Shown here in pieces: positions 52,301 to 60,933 of a DNA stretch of 64,000 bases (position 1 is its first letter; each line of letters begins with the position of its first letter). The DNA lies in NCBI RefSeq assembly GCF_001865675.1, contig NZ_CP011319.1:558001-622000 (forward strand). The letters are read 5' to 3'. Both the position numbers and the translations under genes were made by a program. The notes beneath the pieces were generated by a model that saw only the letters and a list, made by a program, of their open reading frames with translations, had not been told where the DNA came from and ran no database searches. The stretch comes from Janthinobacterium sp. 1_2014MBL_MicDiv. GTDB taxonomy: Bacteria; Pseudomonadota; Gammaproteobacteria; Burkholderiales; Burkholderiaceae_D.

Positions 52301-53602
52301 ATGACGACACTACATATCAAGAACGGCCACCTGATCGACCCCGCCAACGGCATCGATGGCGTGCAAGACCTGTTCATCGCCGACGGCAAGGTGCTGGCCG
52401 TGGGCAGCGCCCCGGCCGGCTTCGCCGCCGACACCACCTTCGACGCGGCCGGGCTGGTGGTTTCCCCCGGCCTGGTCGACCTGTCGGCCCGCCTGCGCGA
52501 GCCTGGCTACGAATACAAGGCGACGCTGGAATCGGAATTGCAGGCGGCGCTGCAAGGCGGCGTGACCAGCCTGGTCTGCCCGCCCGACACCGATCCCGTA
52601 CTCGACGAGCCGGGCCTGGTGGAGATGCTGAAATACCGCGCCAAGACGCAGAACAAGGCGCACGTGCACCCGCTGGGCGCGCTGACCATGGGATTGAAGG
52701 GCAAGTCGCTGACGGAAATGGCGGAACTGACGGAAGCGGGCTGCATCGGCTTTGCGCAGGCGGAAGAGCCGATCGAGGACACCACCGTGCTGCTGCGCGC
52801 CATGCAGTATGCGAACACCTTCGGCTACACCGTCTGGCTGCGTCCGCAGGATCCGCACATCGGCCGCGGCGGCATCGCCCACAGCGGCCCGCTGGCTTCG
52901 CGCCTGGGCCTGTCCGGCGTGCCCGTGATGTCCGAAACCATCGCGCTGCATACGATTTTCGAGTTGATGCGCGCCAGCCGCGCGCGCGTGCACCTGTGCC
53001 GCATCTCGTCGGCGGCGGGCCTGGAGCTGATCCGCGCCGCCAAGGCCGAAGGCTTGCCCGTCACCTGCGACGTGGGCGTGCACCATGTGCACCTGACGGA
53101 CGCCGATATCGGCTTCTTCGACCCGAATGCGCGCGTCACGCCGCCGTTCCGCAGCCAGCGCGACCGCGATGCGATCCGCGCCGGCCTGCTTGACGGCACG
53201 GTCGACGCCATGTGCTCGGACCACACGCCGGTCGACGACGATGAAAAACTGCTGCCGTTCGGCGAAGCCTCGCCGGGCGCCACGGGCCTGGAGCTGCTGC
53301 TGTCGCTGGCCTTGAAATGGGCCGACGACTATGCGCTGGCACAGCCGCAGGCCGGTGCGCGTCCGCTGGCGCGCGCCGTGGCCAAGGTCACGTCCGACGC
53401 GGCCCGTGTCGCGGGTATCCCGGCCGGCAGCCTGGCCGTGGGCGAAGCGGCGGACATCTGCGTCTTCGACCCAGCCGCGCGCTGGACGGTGTCGTCGGCG
53501 TCGCTGGCCAGCCAGGGCAAGCACACGCCTTTCCTCGGCTATGAGCTGAGCGGCATCGTCAAGGCGACCATCGTTGCCGGACAGGTGGCGTTTCAGCGCT
53601 AA
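52301..53602 (+). CDS. dihydroorotase-like protein with lost metal site (PyrC'/PyrX type)
   Basis: 433-residue amidohydrolase-fold protein aligned over its length with class I dihydroorotases. The catalytic DxHxHLREPG motif reads VDLSARLREPG (about 59-69), replacing both zinc-binding histidines with Ser62 and Arg64. A conserved His in CHIST is Arg (VHLCRISS), although SDHTPVD is retained. In Pseudomonas such PyrC' proteins are non-catalytic partners needed for PyrB assembly; a true PyrC must be encoded elsewhere. Located 24 bp after pyrB. Confidence 0.9.
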   Translation: MTTLHIKNGHLIDPANGIDGVQDLFIADGKVLAVGSAPAGFAADTTFDAAGLVVSPGLVDLSARLREPGYEYKATLESELQAALQGGVTSLVCPPDTDPVLDEPGLVEMLKYRAKTQNKAHVHPLGALTMGLKGKSLTEMAELTEAGCIGFAQAEEPIEDTTVLLRAMQYANTFGYTVWLRPQDPHIGRGGIAHSGPLASRLGLSGVPVMSETIALHTIFELMRASRARVHLCRISSAAGLELIRAAKAEGLPVTCDVGVHHVHLTDADIGFFDPNARVTPPFRSQRDRDAIRAGLLDGTVDAMCSDHTPVDDDEKLLPFGEASPGATGLELLLSLALKWADDYALAQPQAGARPLARAVAKVTSDAARVAGIPAGSLAVGEAADICVFDPAARWTVSSASLASQGKHTPFLGYELSGIVKATIVAGQVAFQR

Positions 53603-53619
53603 TTATTTGTATCGGGGCC

Positions 53620-53714
53620 GTAGGTCGGATGAGCGGCACGCGTAATCCGACAAGTCCATGGCGGCTCCTTGTCGGCTTGCGCCGCGCCTCACCGGCGCAG
53701 CCAGGCCGACCTAC
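53620..53714 (+). repeat. REP/BIME-like paired palindromic element, copy 2
   Basis: Unit 1 at 53620-53652 (starts GTAGGTCGGAT, ends GTAATCCGACA), 17-bp spacer, reversed unit 2 at 53670-53714 (starts TGTCGG, ends CCGACCTAC). Same polarity and ends as the element at 10410-10506, with diverged cores. It sits between pyrC' and plsC, ending 36 bp before the plsC start. Confidence 0.75.
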
Positions 53715-53750
53715 GTGGCTGTATGGATTTGCTTCCAACCTTGGTGTGAT

Positions 53751-54497
53751 TTGAAACTTCTGCTTACCTACCGCCTCGCGCGCATCGCCATTCACCTGAG
53801 CTGCGGCATGGCCAAGAGCGCCGTGCTGTTTCCCTGGCTGGACCTGGAGGGGCGCAACCGGCGCATCCGCCGCTGGTCGACGCAGCTGCTCGATATCTGC
53901 GGCGTGCATGTGGCGCAGCCGGCGGCCAGCCTGCCGGCGCTCGACCACGCGATGGTGGTGGCGAACCACGTTTCGTGGCTCGACATCTTCGTCATCAACG
54001 CCGTCCATCCCTGCCGTTTCGTCGCCAAGGCGGAGATCCGCGCCTGGCCCATCCTGGGCTGGCTGGCGGGGCGTGCCGGCACGATCTTCATCTCGCGCGG
54101 CAGCAAGCGCGACCTGCGGTTGATCTTCCAGGGCCTGGTCGACAAGCTGCAGGCGGGCGAGCGCATCGCGTTCTTCCCCGAAGGCACCACCGCCGCGCAA
54201 GGGCAGATCCTGCCGTTCCACGCCAACCTGTTCGAGGCGGCCATCGACGCGCAGGTGCCGGTGCAGCCGTTCGCGCTCGTGTATGTGGATGACAAGGGCG
54301 CGCTGCACCATGCCGTCGACTTCATCGGCGACATGAGCTTTGCGCAAAGCATGGTGGCGATCCTGAGCGGTCCGCCGATCACGGCGCGCCTGACCTGTCT
54401 GGCGCCGGTGGCGACCCTGGACGCGCACCGGCGCGAACTGGCGGCGGCAACGCAGGCGGCGGTGGCCGCCGCGCTGCCGCTGGACGAGGCGGCTTAA
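53751..54497 (+). CDS. plsC: 1-acyl-sn-glycerol-3-phosphate acyltransferase
   Basis: 248-residue membrane-associated acyltransferase making phosphatidic acid. An N-terminal hydrophobic stretch precedes the catalytic HX4D motif NHVSWLD (about 72-78), GTIFISRGSKRD and FPEGTT (about 143-148). TTG at 53751 is chosen because the frame further upstream runs through the REP element and has no family similarity; the start codon is uncertain. It overlaps the convergent ABC permease by 4 bases. Confidence 0.88.
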   Translation: MKLLLTYRLARIAIHLSCGMAKSAVLFPWLDLEGRNRRIRRWSTQLLDICGVHVAQPAASLPALDHAMVVANHVSWLDIFVINAVHPCRFVAKAEIRAWPILGWLAGRAGTIFISRGSKRDLRLIFQGLVDKLQAGERIAFFPEGTTAAQGQILPFHANLFEAAIDAQVPVQPFALVYVDDKGALHHAVDFIGDMSFAQSMVAILSGPPITARLTCLAPVATLDAHRRELAAATQAAVAAALPLDEAA

Positions 54498-55258
54498 TTC
54501 TTCACATGCAGCCAGCGCGCATGGGCGGCGCGGGCCAGGTAATCGAGGATGAAGCCTAGAATCCCGATCAGCACGATGGCGGCCATCAGCTCCGAGTACG
54601 CGAGGCGGTCGCGCGTATCGAGGATGAAGTAGCCGAGGCCGGCCGAGACGCCCAGCATTTCCGCCGGCACCAGCACGATCCAGATGATGCCGATGGCCAG
54701 GCGCACGCCCGTCAGGATGTCGGCCGTGATGCCCGGCAAAATCACCTTGAAGACGATCTCGCTGCGCGTGGCCGACAGGCTGCGCGCCAGCAGCAGCCAG
54801 TTCGGATCGAGCCGCGCCACGCCGGCCGCCGTATTGAGCAGAATCGGCCAGACAGCGGCAAACGCCAGCAGGAAGTACACGGGCGCGTCGCCCACCCCCA
54901 GCACCATCACGGCGATCGGCATCCACGACAGCGGCGAAATCATGCGCAGCAGCTGGAACAGCGGCATGGCCGCGCCGGAAAAGCTCTTCGACATGGCCAC
55001 CAGCACGCCCAGCGGCACGCCGATGACAATCGCCAGTCCCAGTCCCACGGCCACCCGTTGCAGGCTCAGTACCACGTGCAGCCAGATATCCGGGCCGCCC
55101 AGCATGTCCTTGAACGCCAGCGCCGTCGGCAGCGGCGCAAACGCGGTGGCGATCGGCGTGGATTTCTCCAGCGCCGTCACGCCCAACGACCATAACAGCA
55201 AGGCACAGGCCAGCCCCACCAGGGGCAGGCCGAATTTCATCAACAACCTGCTCGTCAT
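54494..55258 (-). CDS. SsuC/TauC-type ABC transporter permease
   Basis: 254-residue inner-membrane permease with about six helices and the BPD_transp_1 EAA-type loop (SLSATRSEIVFKVILPGITADILTGVRLAIG, about 155-185). The family imports sulfonates, taurine, nitrate or similar anions. Last gene of the minus-strand cluster, 2 bp after the binding-protein gene. Confidence 0.87.
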   Translation of the reverse strand: MTSRLLMKFGLPLVGLACALLLWSLGVTALEKSTPIATAFAPLPTALAFKDMLGGPDIWLHVVLSLQRVAVGLGLAIVIGVPLGVLVAMSKSFSGAAMPLFQLLRMISPLSWMPIAVMVLGVGDAPVYFLLAFAAVWPILLNTAAGVARLDPNWLLLARSLSATRSEIVFKVILPGITADILTGVRLAIGIIWIVLVPAEMLGVSAGLGYFILDTRDRLAYSELMAAIVLIGILGFILDYLARAAHARWLHVKN

Positions 55259-55260
55259 CG

Positions 55261-56505
55261 TCAGACCGCCACGGTTTCGCTGCGCAGCAGGTTGGCCGGC
55301 AAGCCGAAGGCGGCGGGGCCGCCGACAGCCGTGATGGCCTTGCGCACGAAGCGGTCATCGACCAGGTCGCGTGCGGCGAACTTCGGATCGAGGTTGGCCA
55401 GGAAGCGGGTATCGCCTTCCACCTTGGTGCGGCCGATGGCGCGCACCAGTTCTTCCGTGTACGAGGCAAACGGATACGGCTGGAAGTCGATGCGGCGCTG
55501 CTGCCAGTTCTTGTGCACGATCAGGCCCTGTTTTTCGTAGCCGGCGTAGTCGGTGGTGGCCAGCACCTTGGTCAGCACCTGCAGCGGATGCGGCGTGTAG
55601 CGGTGCTCGCCCACGTTCGACAGCAGCTTGGCCGTGTCGACCTGGTTCGAGCGCGTCCACAGCTGCGCCTTGACGATGGCGTTGGTGACCTTTTGCGCCC
55701 ATTCCGGACGCGTATTGATGTCGCGCTCGGAGAGGAAGGTGACGCAGCATGCATGGTTCTTCCACACGTCGCCCGAGAAGCGCAGGATCTTGCCGATGCC
55801 GGCGTTTTCCGCCGCCGCGTTGAACGGCTCGGCGACGATATAGCCGGCGATCGACTTGCTGGCCAGCGCCGAGACCATTTCGGCCGGCGCCAGCACGATC
55901 AGGTTCACTTCGTTCGGCTTGATGGCGGCGTTGCGCGCGCGCGTGACCGGGGTCAGGCCGTTGGCGCTCAAAATCTGCTGCAGCAGGATGTTGTGGATCG
56001 AGTACCAGAACGGGATGGCGACCGTGCGCCCGCCCAGGTCGGACACCTTGTTGATCTCGTTGGCCACCGTCAGCGCTGAACCGTTGACGTGGTTCCAGGC
56101 GACGACTTTCGCGGGGAACTTGGCGCCATAGCGCACCCACAGGGTGGCCGGCGACAGCAGGTGGATCACGTTGACCTGACCGGCCACGAAGGCTTCGATG
56201 ATCTGTGCCCAGCTGCGGAACAGGCGCGGCGTTTCCGCCTGCAAGCCCTCGGCCTCGAACAGCTTGCGCGCGTGGGCGACGAGCAGCGGCGTGGCGTCGG
56301 TGATCGGCAGGTAGCCGATTTTCACGGGCTGGTCGTCGCCTTTCGGGCCTTGCTGGGCCATGGCGTCGCCGGCGAACAGCAGCGGCGAGGCGACGCTGGC
56401 TGTGGCCAGCGCCGACATGCGCAGGAAGTCGCGCCGCGTCAGGCCGCAGTCGCAGTCGGAAGAGGCGCAGATGTGCAGCGGTTTGTTATTTTCCTGGAAG
56501 GACAT
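55261..56505 (-). CDS. Tat-exported ABC substrate-binding protein, NrtA/SsuA-like
   Basis: 414-residue binding protein. N-terminal twin-arginine signal TRRDFLRMSALATASVASPL (about 23-42), preceded by an unusual Cys cluster ICASSDCDCG (Cys13, 18, 20). The mature NMT1/SsuA-like domain starts PVKIGYLPITDATPLLVAHA. Tat export suggests folding or cofactor loading in the cytoplasm. The ligand is unknown: nitrate, sulfonate and thiamine-precursor importers share this fold. GGAG 7 bases before ATG 56505. Confidence 0.86.
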   Translation of the reverse strand: MSFQENNKPLHICASSDCDCGLTRRDFLRMSALATASVASPLLFAGDAMAQQGPKGDDQPVKIGYLPITDATPLLVAHARKLFEAEGLQAETPRLFRSWAQIIEAFVAGQVNVIHLLSPATLWVRYGAKFPAKVVAWNHVNGSALTVANEINKVSDLGGRTVAIPFWYSIHNILLQQILSANGLTPVTRARNAAIKPNEVNLIVLAPAEMVSALASKSIAGYIVAEPFNAAAENAGIGKILRFSGDVWKNHACCVTFLSERDINTRPEWAQKVTNAIVKAQLWTRSNQVDTAKLLSNVGEHRYTPHPLQVLTKVLATTDYAGYEKQGLIVHKNWQQRRIDFQPYPFASYTEELVRAIGRTKVEGDTRFLANLDPKFAARDLVDDRFVRKAITAVGGPAAFGLPANLLRSETVAV

Positions 56506-56522
56506 GGGAGTGCTCCGATTGG

Positions 56523-57329
56523 TTATAGGGGGGCGAAGGCTGGCTGCTGGTCCTGTCGTTGCAGGGTTTGCAGGGCGTCGAGGATATCCATCTTGAGGGC
56601 GATGACGTCGGCGCTGTGGCCTATGCGCGGCTGGTCGATGGCGACGGGCCATTCGCGCACGATGTTGCCTGGCTTGCCACCCATCAGCAGGATGCGGTCG
56701 GCCACGAGGATCGCTTCGTCGATATCGTGGGTGACGAGCAGCACGGCCGTATGCCAGCGGTGCACCACGTCGACCAGCAGCGATTGCATCTCGGCGCGCG
56801 TGATGGCGTCGAGCGCGGAAAACGGTTCGTCGGCAAACAGCAATTCCGGCTCGCGCGCCAGCGCGCGCGCCAGCGCCACGCGCTGCGCCATGCCGCCCGA
56901 CAGCGCGGAGGGGTACAGTTTTTCGCGGCCCTTCAAGCCCACCGCGTCGATGGCTTGCGCCACGCGCGCCTGGTGCGCCTCGCGCGTCAGCTGCGGCTGG
57001 TGCTTGAAGTCCAGGCCGAAGCCGGCGTTGCCCGTGACGTTCAGCCAGGGCAAGAGGCTCGCTTGCTGGAAGACGAGGGCGCTGCGCGGGTCCGGCTCGC
57101 GCATGGGCGCGCCGAGGAACTGGATCTCGCCCGTCGATGGCGGCTGCAGGCCGGCCAGCACGCGCAACAGGCTCGATTTGCCGCAGCCGCTGCCACCGAG
57201 CAGGCAGACGATTTCACGCTTGCGCACGCCCAGCGCGACGTGCCGGAACACGGGCGCGCTTCCCGGATAGGCAAAGCTCAGGTCCTGCGCCTGCAGCGCC
57301 CAGTCCTGCGGTTCCGCTGCTGCCGTCAT
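56523..57329 (-). CDS. SsuB/TauB-type ABC transporter ATPase
   Basis: 268-residue ATPase. Walker A GGSGCGKSS (about 46-54), Q-loop FQQASLLPW, signature LSGGMAQR and Walker B LLFADEPFSALD, followed by THDIDEA. Typical nitrate/sulfonate/taurine import ATPase. Its ATG overlaps the stop of the flavoprotein gene (ATGA), tying the enzyme and importer into one operon. Confidence 0.92.
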   Translation of the reverse strand: MTAAAEPQDWALQAQDLSFAYPGSAPVFRHVALGVRKREIVCLLGGSGCGKSSLLRVLAGLQPPSTGEIQFLGAPMREPDPRSALVFQQASLLPWLNVTGNAGFGLDFKHQPQLTREAHQARVAQAIDAVGLKGREKLYPSALSGGMAQRVALARALAREPELLFADEPFSALDAITRAEMQSLLVDVVHRWHTAVLLVTHDIDEAILVADRILLMGGKPGNIVREWPVAIDQPRIGHSADVIALKMDILDALQTLQRQDQQPAFAPL

Positions 57330-58411
57330 GCCTGCGCTCCCGCCGCCTTCGCGGCCTGCTGGCTGTCGAACAGCTGCAAGGCCGCCTGCAATTGCGTCAG
57401 GCTCGGGGTGACGATGGGGATGAACGAGGATTCGCGCCAGCGGCGGGCAAAGCCCTGCTGTTCGGCGTTCAGGTAGGCGCGCCCGCCCATCGCCTGCAGT
57501 TCCAGCATCAGCGCCTGTTGCAGCAGTTCTGCCAGCTGTATGCGCAGGCGGAACATGGCCGGCGCCTGCGTCTTGAAGCGGCCATCGTGCACGCCGGCCA
57601 GCAAGGTGTCGACGGCCGTCGACAGTGTCGATTGCAGCGCCTCGATGCGCGGCGTGAGCTGGTTGCGCGAGCCGGCGGAAATTTGCGCCGCCTGCGCCAG
57701 GCTGGCGCGCGCCAGTCCGATCGACAGGCCGCACTGCATGCCGAGGAATGATGGGCGCACCTGCGGCAGCCAGGCCGGCGCGTTGTCGCTGATGATGTCA
57801 GCGGCGGGAATGTGCACCTGCGCCAGCTTGACGGATGCCGTATTGCTGCCGCGCAGGGCGATCAGGTCCAGGTCATCGCTGCGCTGCACGCCCGGCTCGC
57901 TGCTGTCGAACGCGACGATGACGGGGGGCGCGCCATCATTCGGCGCCACGGCGGCGGCGGCGACAAAGCCCGCCTTGCGCAAGTTCGTCACCCAGGCCAG
58001 GCCGCCATCGATCAGCAAGCCATCCTGGTGACGCGCGCCCGTGATTTGCAGCTGTTCGATGCCGGACAAGAATTTCATGGCGTTCGACAGGCCGCTGGCG
58101 CCCGCCTGCGTGCCTGCCAGCAGGGCCGGCAAACGCCGCTCGGCCAGCGCGCGGTTCCCGCTTTGCAGCAGGAATTCGATGAAGCAGCGCTGGCCCCAGA
58201 AGACAAAGGCCGCCGTCACCGATTGCTCGGCCACCTTGGCGATGGCGTCGATGGCATCGCGCACGTCGCCGCCCGCACCGCCATGTTCCTGCGGCACGCC
58301 GATGGCCAGCAGCTTGTCGCCGGCCAGCGCCGGCAGGACGGTTTCAGCCAGCTGCGACGATTGGTCGAGCTGGTCGGCATGCATGTGCAGCCAGTGAGTG
58401 AGGTTCGCCAT
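57326..58411 (-). CDS. acyl-CoA dehydrogenase-like flavoprotein, possible sulfur-acquisition oxidoreductase
   Basis: 361-residue protein with the acyl-CoA dehydrogenase fold: N-terminal helical domain with GVPQEHGGAGGD (about 38-49), middle beta domain (DGLLIDGGLAWVTN), C-terminal helices with QAMGGRAYLN. Flavin monooxygenases of the DszC/SfnB type share this fold and travel with sulfonate-type ABC importers, so oxidative release of sulfur from an organic compound is plausible. The catalytic Glu of true acyl-CoA dehydrogenases is not evident. Function is inferred from fold and neighbours. Confidence 0.75.
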   Translation of the reverse strand: MANLTHWLHMHADQLDQSSQLAETVLPALAGDKLLAIGVPQEHGGAGGDVRDAIDAIAKVAEQSVTAAFVFWGQRCFIEFLLQSGNRALAERRLPALLAGTQAGASGLSNAMKFLSGIEQLQITGARHQDGLLIDGGLAWVTNLRKAGFVAAAAVAPNDGAPPVIVAFDSSEPGVQRSDDLDLIALRGSNTASVKLAQVHIPAADIISDNAPAWLPQVRPSFLGMQCGLSIGLARASLAQAAQISAGSRNQLTPRIEALQSTLSTAVDTLLAGVHDGRFKTQAPAMFRLRIQLAELLQQALMLELQAMGGRAYLNAEQQGFARRWRESSFIPIVTPSLTQLQAALQLFDSQQAAKAAGAQA

Positions 58412-58412
58412 C

Positions 58413-58967
58413 TCAGACGGCGCCGGGCAGGTAGGGCGTCAACTGCGGATTGACGGGCGTGCCGGCCAGGCTGTTGGAGAAATTGCACAGGGTGGCCAGG
58501 CTGATGCCCAGCACCACTTCCAGTGCCTGCTGTTCGTTGTAGCCGGCCGCCAGGAAGGCTTGATACTCGCTGTCGGCGACGGCGCCGCGCGTGGCGATGA
58601 CGGCCGTGGCGAAGGCGGCGACGGCGTCCAGTTGCGCGTCGCCCGTTGGCTTGCCGTGCTGCAGGGCGCGCACGATATCGGGTGTCTGGCCGGCTTTTTT
58701 CAGCGAGATGGCGCTATGGCCGGCGATGCAGAAGTCGCAGCCGTGGATGCGCGCGGCCGTGATCTGCACCACCTCGCGCTCCATCAGGCTCAGGCTGGCG
58801 CGCGCATTGATGCCGGAGACGGTCAGATAGGTTTCCAGTGCCAGCGGGGCATTGGCCAGCACGCCGATCAGGTTGGGCAGGAAGCCATTGTTGGCGATGG
58901 CCTTTTCCACGAACGGGCGGCTGTCGGCCGGGGCGGTGTCGAGGGTGTGCAGCGTCAGACGGGACAT
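58413..58967 (-). CDS. carboxymuconolactone decarboxylase/AhpD-family protein
   Basis: 184-residue helical protein with the AhpD-type redox/proton-relay motif HGCDFCIAGH (Cys77, Cys80, His84). Such proteins act as alkylhydroperoxidases or peroxide-protecting partners. It lies 1 bp upstream of the flavoprotein gene, so it may remove peroxide made by that enzyme. A good promoter lies 35-60 bp upstream. Confidence 0.88.
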   Translation of the reverse strand: MSRLTLHTLDTAPADSRPFVEKAIANNGFLPNLIGVLANAPLALETYLTVSGINARASLSLMEREVVQITAARIHGCDFCIAGHSAISLKKAGQTPDIVRALQHGKPTGDAQLDAVAAFATAVIATRGAVADSEYQAFLAAGYNEQQALEVVLGISLATLCNFSNSLAGTPVNPQLTPYLPGAV

Positions 58968-59001
58968 GGGGTACCTTGCTAAGTTAGTAAGTCACCCAGG
59001 C

Positions 59002-59028
59002 ATTATATCGGCCATATCGTGCGTGCAA
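59002..59028 (-). promoter_or_regulatory. promoter of the CMD-flavoprotein-ABC operon
   Basis: On the minus strand a perfect TATAAT (59007-59002) follows TTGCAC (59028-59023) by 15 bp, slightly short. The predicted start lies about 30 bases before the CMD-family gene. It separates the AraC gene from the operon it probably controls. Confidence 0.5.
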
Positions 59029-59085
59029 CAGACGTGAGCGTCGCCCTTTTGTGCTCGTTCGTCTGCGATTTCCCGATCCTTGATC

Positions 59086-60006
59086 TCAGCTGGCCAGCTG
59101 GCGCAAGCGCTGGTCGCGCCGGTACGCGCCTGGCTGTTCGCCCGTGACCCGCTTGAAGGCGCGCGTAAACGCGGCGTGCGAACGGTAGCCCACCAGTTCG
59201 GCCGCGCGCTCGACGGATGCGCCATCGTGCAGCCGGCGCGCGGCGATCTTCATGCGCAGCATGAGCAAAAACTGGGCTGGCGAGTGGCCGCTGGCGCTGG
59301 CGAAATGCTTGCAGAAGCTGGCGCGCGACATGCAGGCCGCCTTGGCCATGTTCTCGATCGACCAGTCGTCGGCGGGCGCATCGAGCATGCGTTCGAGCAG
59401 CGGCGAGAACTCGGGCCGGTACAACAGCGACAGCAGGCCGGCCGCCACGTGCTCGCCCTGTGCCACATGGCGTATCAGGTAAAAGAACAGCAGTTCGACC
59501 AGGCGGGCGATCAGCGGCGACGGCTGCTCAGGATCGCCGCCCGCTTCGCCGAGGATCAGGTCGAACAGCGAGGCGGCGGCGCTGAAGGCGGGGGCGTCGC
59601 CGCGTATCAGCAGGTAGGGCGGGAACGAGTCGACGATCAGTTTTGATGCCACGCCGCGGAACTGGAAGAAGCCGCAGGCGAGCGAGGTTGCCAGGCCGTT
59701 GGTGGGCGCCTGTAGCGGCAGCATCGCCTGCGCGCTGACGGCCTGCAGCGGATCGCTGTGGGGACTGAGGAAGTGCGGCAGGTCGCGCAACAGGAAGACG
59801 CCGTCGCGCGGGCCGAGGGCAATCGGCGCGGCGCCATCGAAATGCAGGTAGCAGTGGCCATCGAGGACCAGGTGGAAGCTGCCCAGCTCCCGGCCGGCCG
59901 TGGAGGCGCGCCAGCGGCCGCAATACTGGCCCACGTGCAGTACGGCGGTGTCGAGCTCCAGGCTGCCAAGCAGCCAGCGTGCCAGCCTGTCGGTATCAGG
60001 ATTCAT
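59086..60006 (-). CDS. AraC-family regulator with cupin-type N-terminal domain
   Basis: 306-residue regulator: N-terminal cupin_6-like sensor (LGSFHLVLDGHCYLHFDG and LGPRDGVFLLRDLPHFLSP) and C-terminal AraC helix-turn-helix pair (about 205-300; IENMAKAACMSRASFCKHF, AAELVGYRSHAAFTRAFKRVTGEQPGAYRR). Placed directly upstream of the CMD-flavoprotein-importer operon on the same strand with its own promoter, so it is the likely activator. Confidence 0.9.
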   Translation of the reverse strand: MNPDTDRLARWLLGSLELDTAVLHVGQYCGRWRASTAGRELGSFHLVLDGHCYLHFDGAAPIALGPRDGVFLLRDLPHFLSPHSDPLQAVSAQAMLPLQAPTNGLATSLACGFFQFRGVASKLIVDSFPPYLLIRGDAPAFSAAASLFDLILGEAGGDPEQPSPLIARLVELLFFYLIRHVAQGEHVAAGLLSLLYRPEFSPLLERMLDAPADDWSIENMAKAACMSRASFCKHFASASGHSPAQFLLMLRMKIAARRLHDGASVERAAELVGYRSHAAFTRAFKRVTGEQPGAYRRDQRLRQLAS

Positions 60007-60029
60007 CTGCGTGGAGGGGCAAAAATACC

Positions 60030-60058
60030 ATCATACGATGGACGCGACGCGGTACCAA
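60030..60058 (-). promoter_or_regulatory. promoter of the AraC regulator gene
   Basis: Minus-strand TTGGTA (60058-60053), 17-bp spacer, TATGAT (60035-60030). The predicted start is about 15-20 bases before the AraC ATG, so the leader is very short. Confidence 0.55.
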
Positions 60059-60093
60059 CGACACATTTTGACTAAGCATATGCGGCCGCTGAT

Positions 60094-60933
60094 TTACTGC
60101 TTGCCACTGTGTTGCTGAAACGCGGGACAGGCCACCTGCAGCAGCGAACGGTCTTCCAGGCACACGGCGGAGAGTTTTCCACCCCAGACGCAGCCGCTAT
60201 CGAGGCCGATCAGGTGGGGCCGCAATTGCAGTCCCAGCGCCGACCAGTGGCCGAAGACCACCGTGTCGCCGGCGCTGCGCCGGCCCGGCACGTCGAACCA
60301 CGGCAGCAGGCCTGAACCGGGCGGCGCACTGCCGCTTTCCTTCATCTTGAAATCCATCACGCCGTCCGGCGTGCAAAAACGCAGCCGCGTCATGGCATTG
60401 ACGATGCAGCGCAGGCGGTCGGCACCCTGCAAGTCGTCGCGCCAGGCGGCCGGCTCGTTGCCGTACATCGTGCGCAGGAAACCGGCCCAGTCATCGCTGC
60501 GCAGCATGGCCGACACTTCGCCGCTCAAGGCCAGCGCCTGCTGCGCGCTCCATTGCGGCAGCAAGCCCGCATGCACGAGCAGATGGCCGTCATGCGCCAG
60601 CGCCAGGGGGCGGCAACGCAGCCAGGCGATCAATTCCTCGCGGTCGGGTGCATCGAGGATTTCGGCCAGCGTGTCGGACGCGTGCTGTGGACGGATGCCG
60701 TTGGCCACGGCCAGCAGGTGCAGGTCATGGTTGCCCAGCACGCTGTCGGCCAGGCCTTGCCGCGCCAGCGCATGGACATGGCGCAAGGTGGCCAGCGAGG
60801 CGGGGCCGCGGTTGATCAGGTCGCCCGCAAACAGGAGGCGGTAAGGGCCATCGGCTGCCGCCTGGATCTGTTCGATCAATTCGACAGTCTGTGCATGGCA
60901 GCCTTGCAGATCGCCGATAAAATAGGTTTTCAT
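60094..60933 (-). CDS. apaH: bis(5'-nucleosyl)-tetraphosphatase, symmetrical (ApaH)
   Basis: 279-residue metallophosphatase cleaving Ap4A to two ADP. Blocks: GDLQGC (7-12, metal Asp), FAGDLINRGPASL, VLGNHDLHLLA, LVHAGLLPQW and FGHWSALGL. Length and motifs match ApaH; it also lowers Np4-capped RNA in E. coli. ATG 60933 gives the normal N-terminus; the frame is open upstream without similarity. Single gene. Confidence 0.95.
   Translation of the reverse strand: MKTYFIGDLQGCHAQTVELIEQIQAAADGPYRLLFAGDLINRGPASLATLRHVHALARQGLADSVLGNHDLHLLAVANGIRPQHASDTLAEILDAPDREELIAWLRCRPLALAHDGHLLVHAGLLPQWSAQQALALSGEVSAMLRSDDWAGFLRTMYGNEPAAWRDDLQGADRLRCIVNAMTRLRFCTPDGVMDFKMKESGSAPPGSGLLPWFDVPGRRSAGDTVVFGHWSALGLQLRPHLIGLDSGCVWGGKLSAVCLEDRSLLQVACPAFQQHSGKQ

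Noticed and set aside
53658..53750. N-terminal extension of plsC from ATG 53658
   Set aside because: The extra 31 codons run through the REP-like element and have no acyltransferase similarity.
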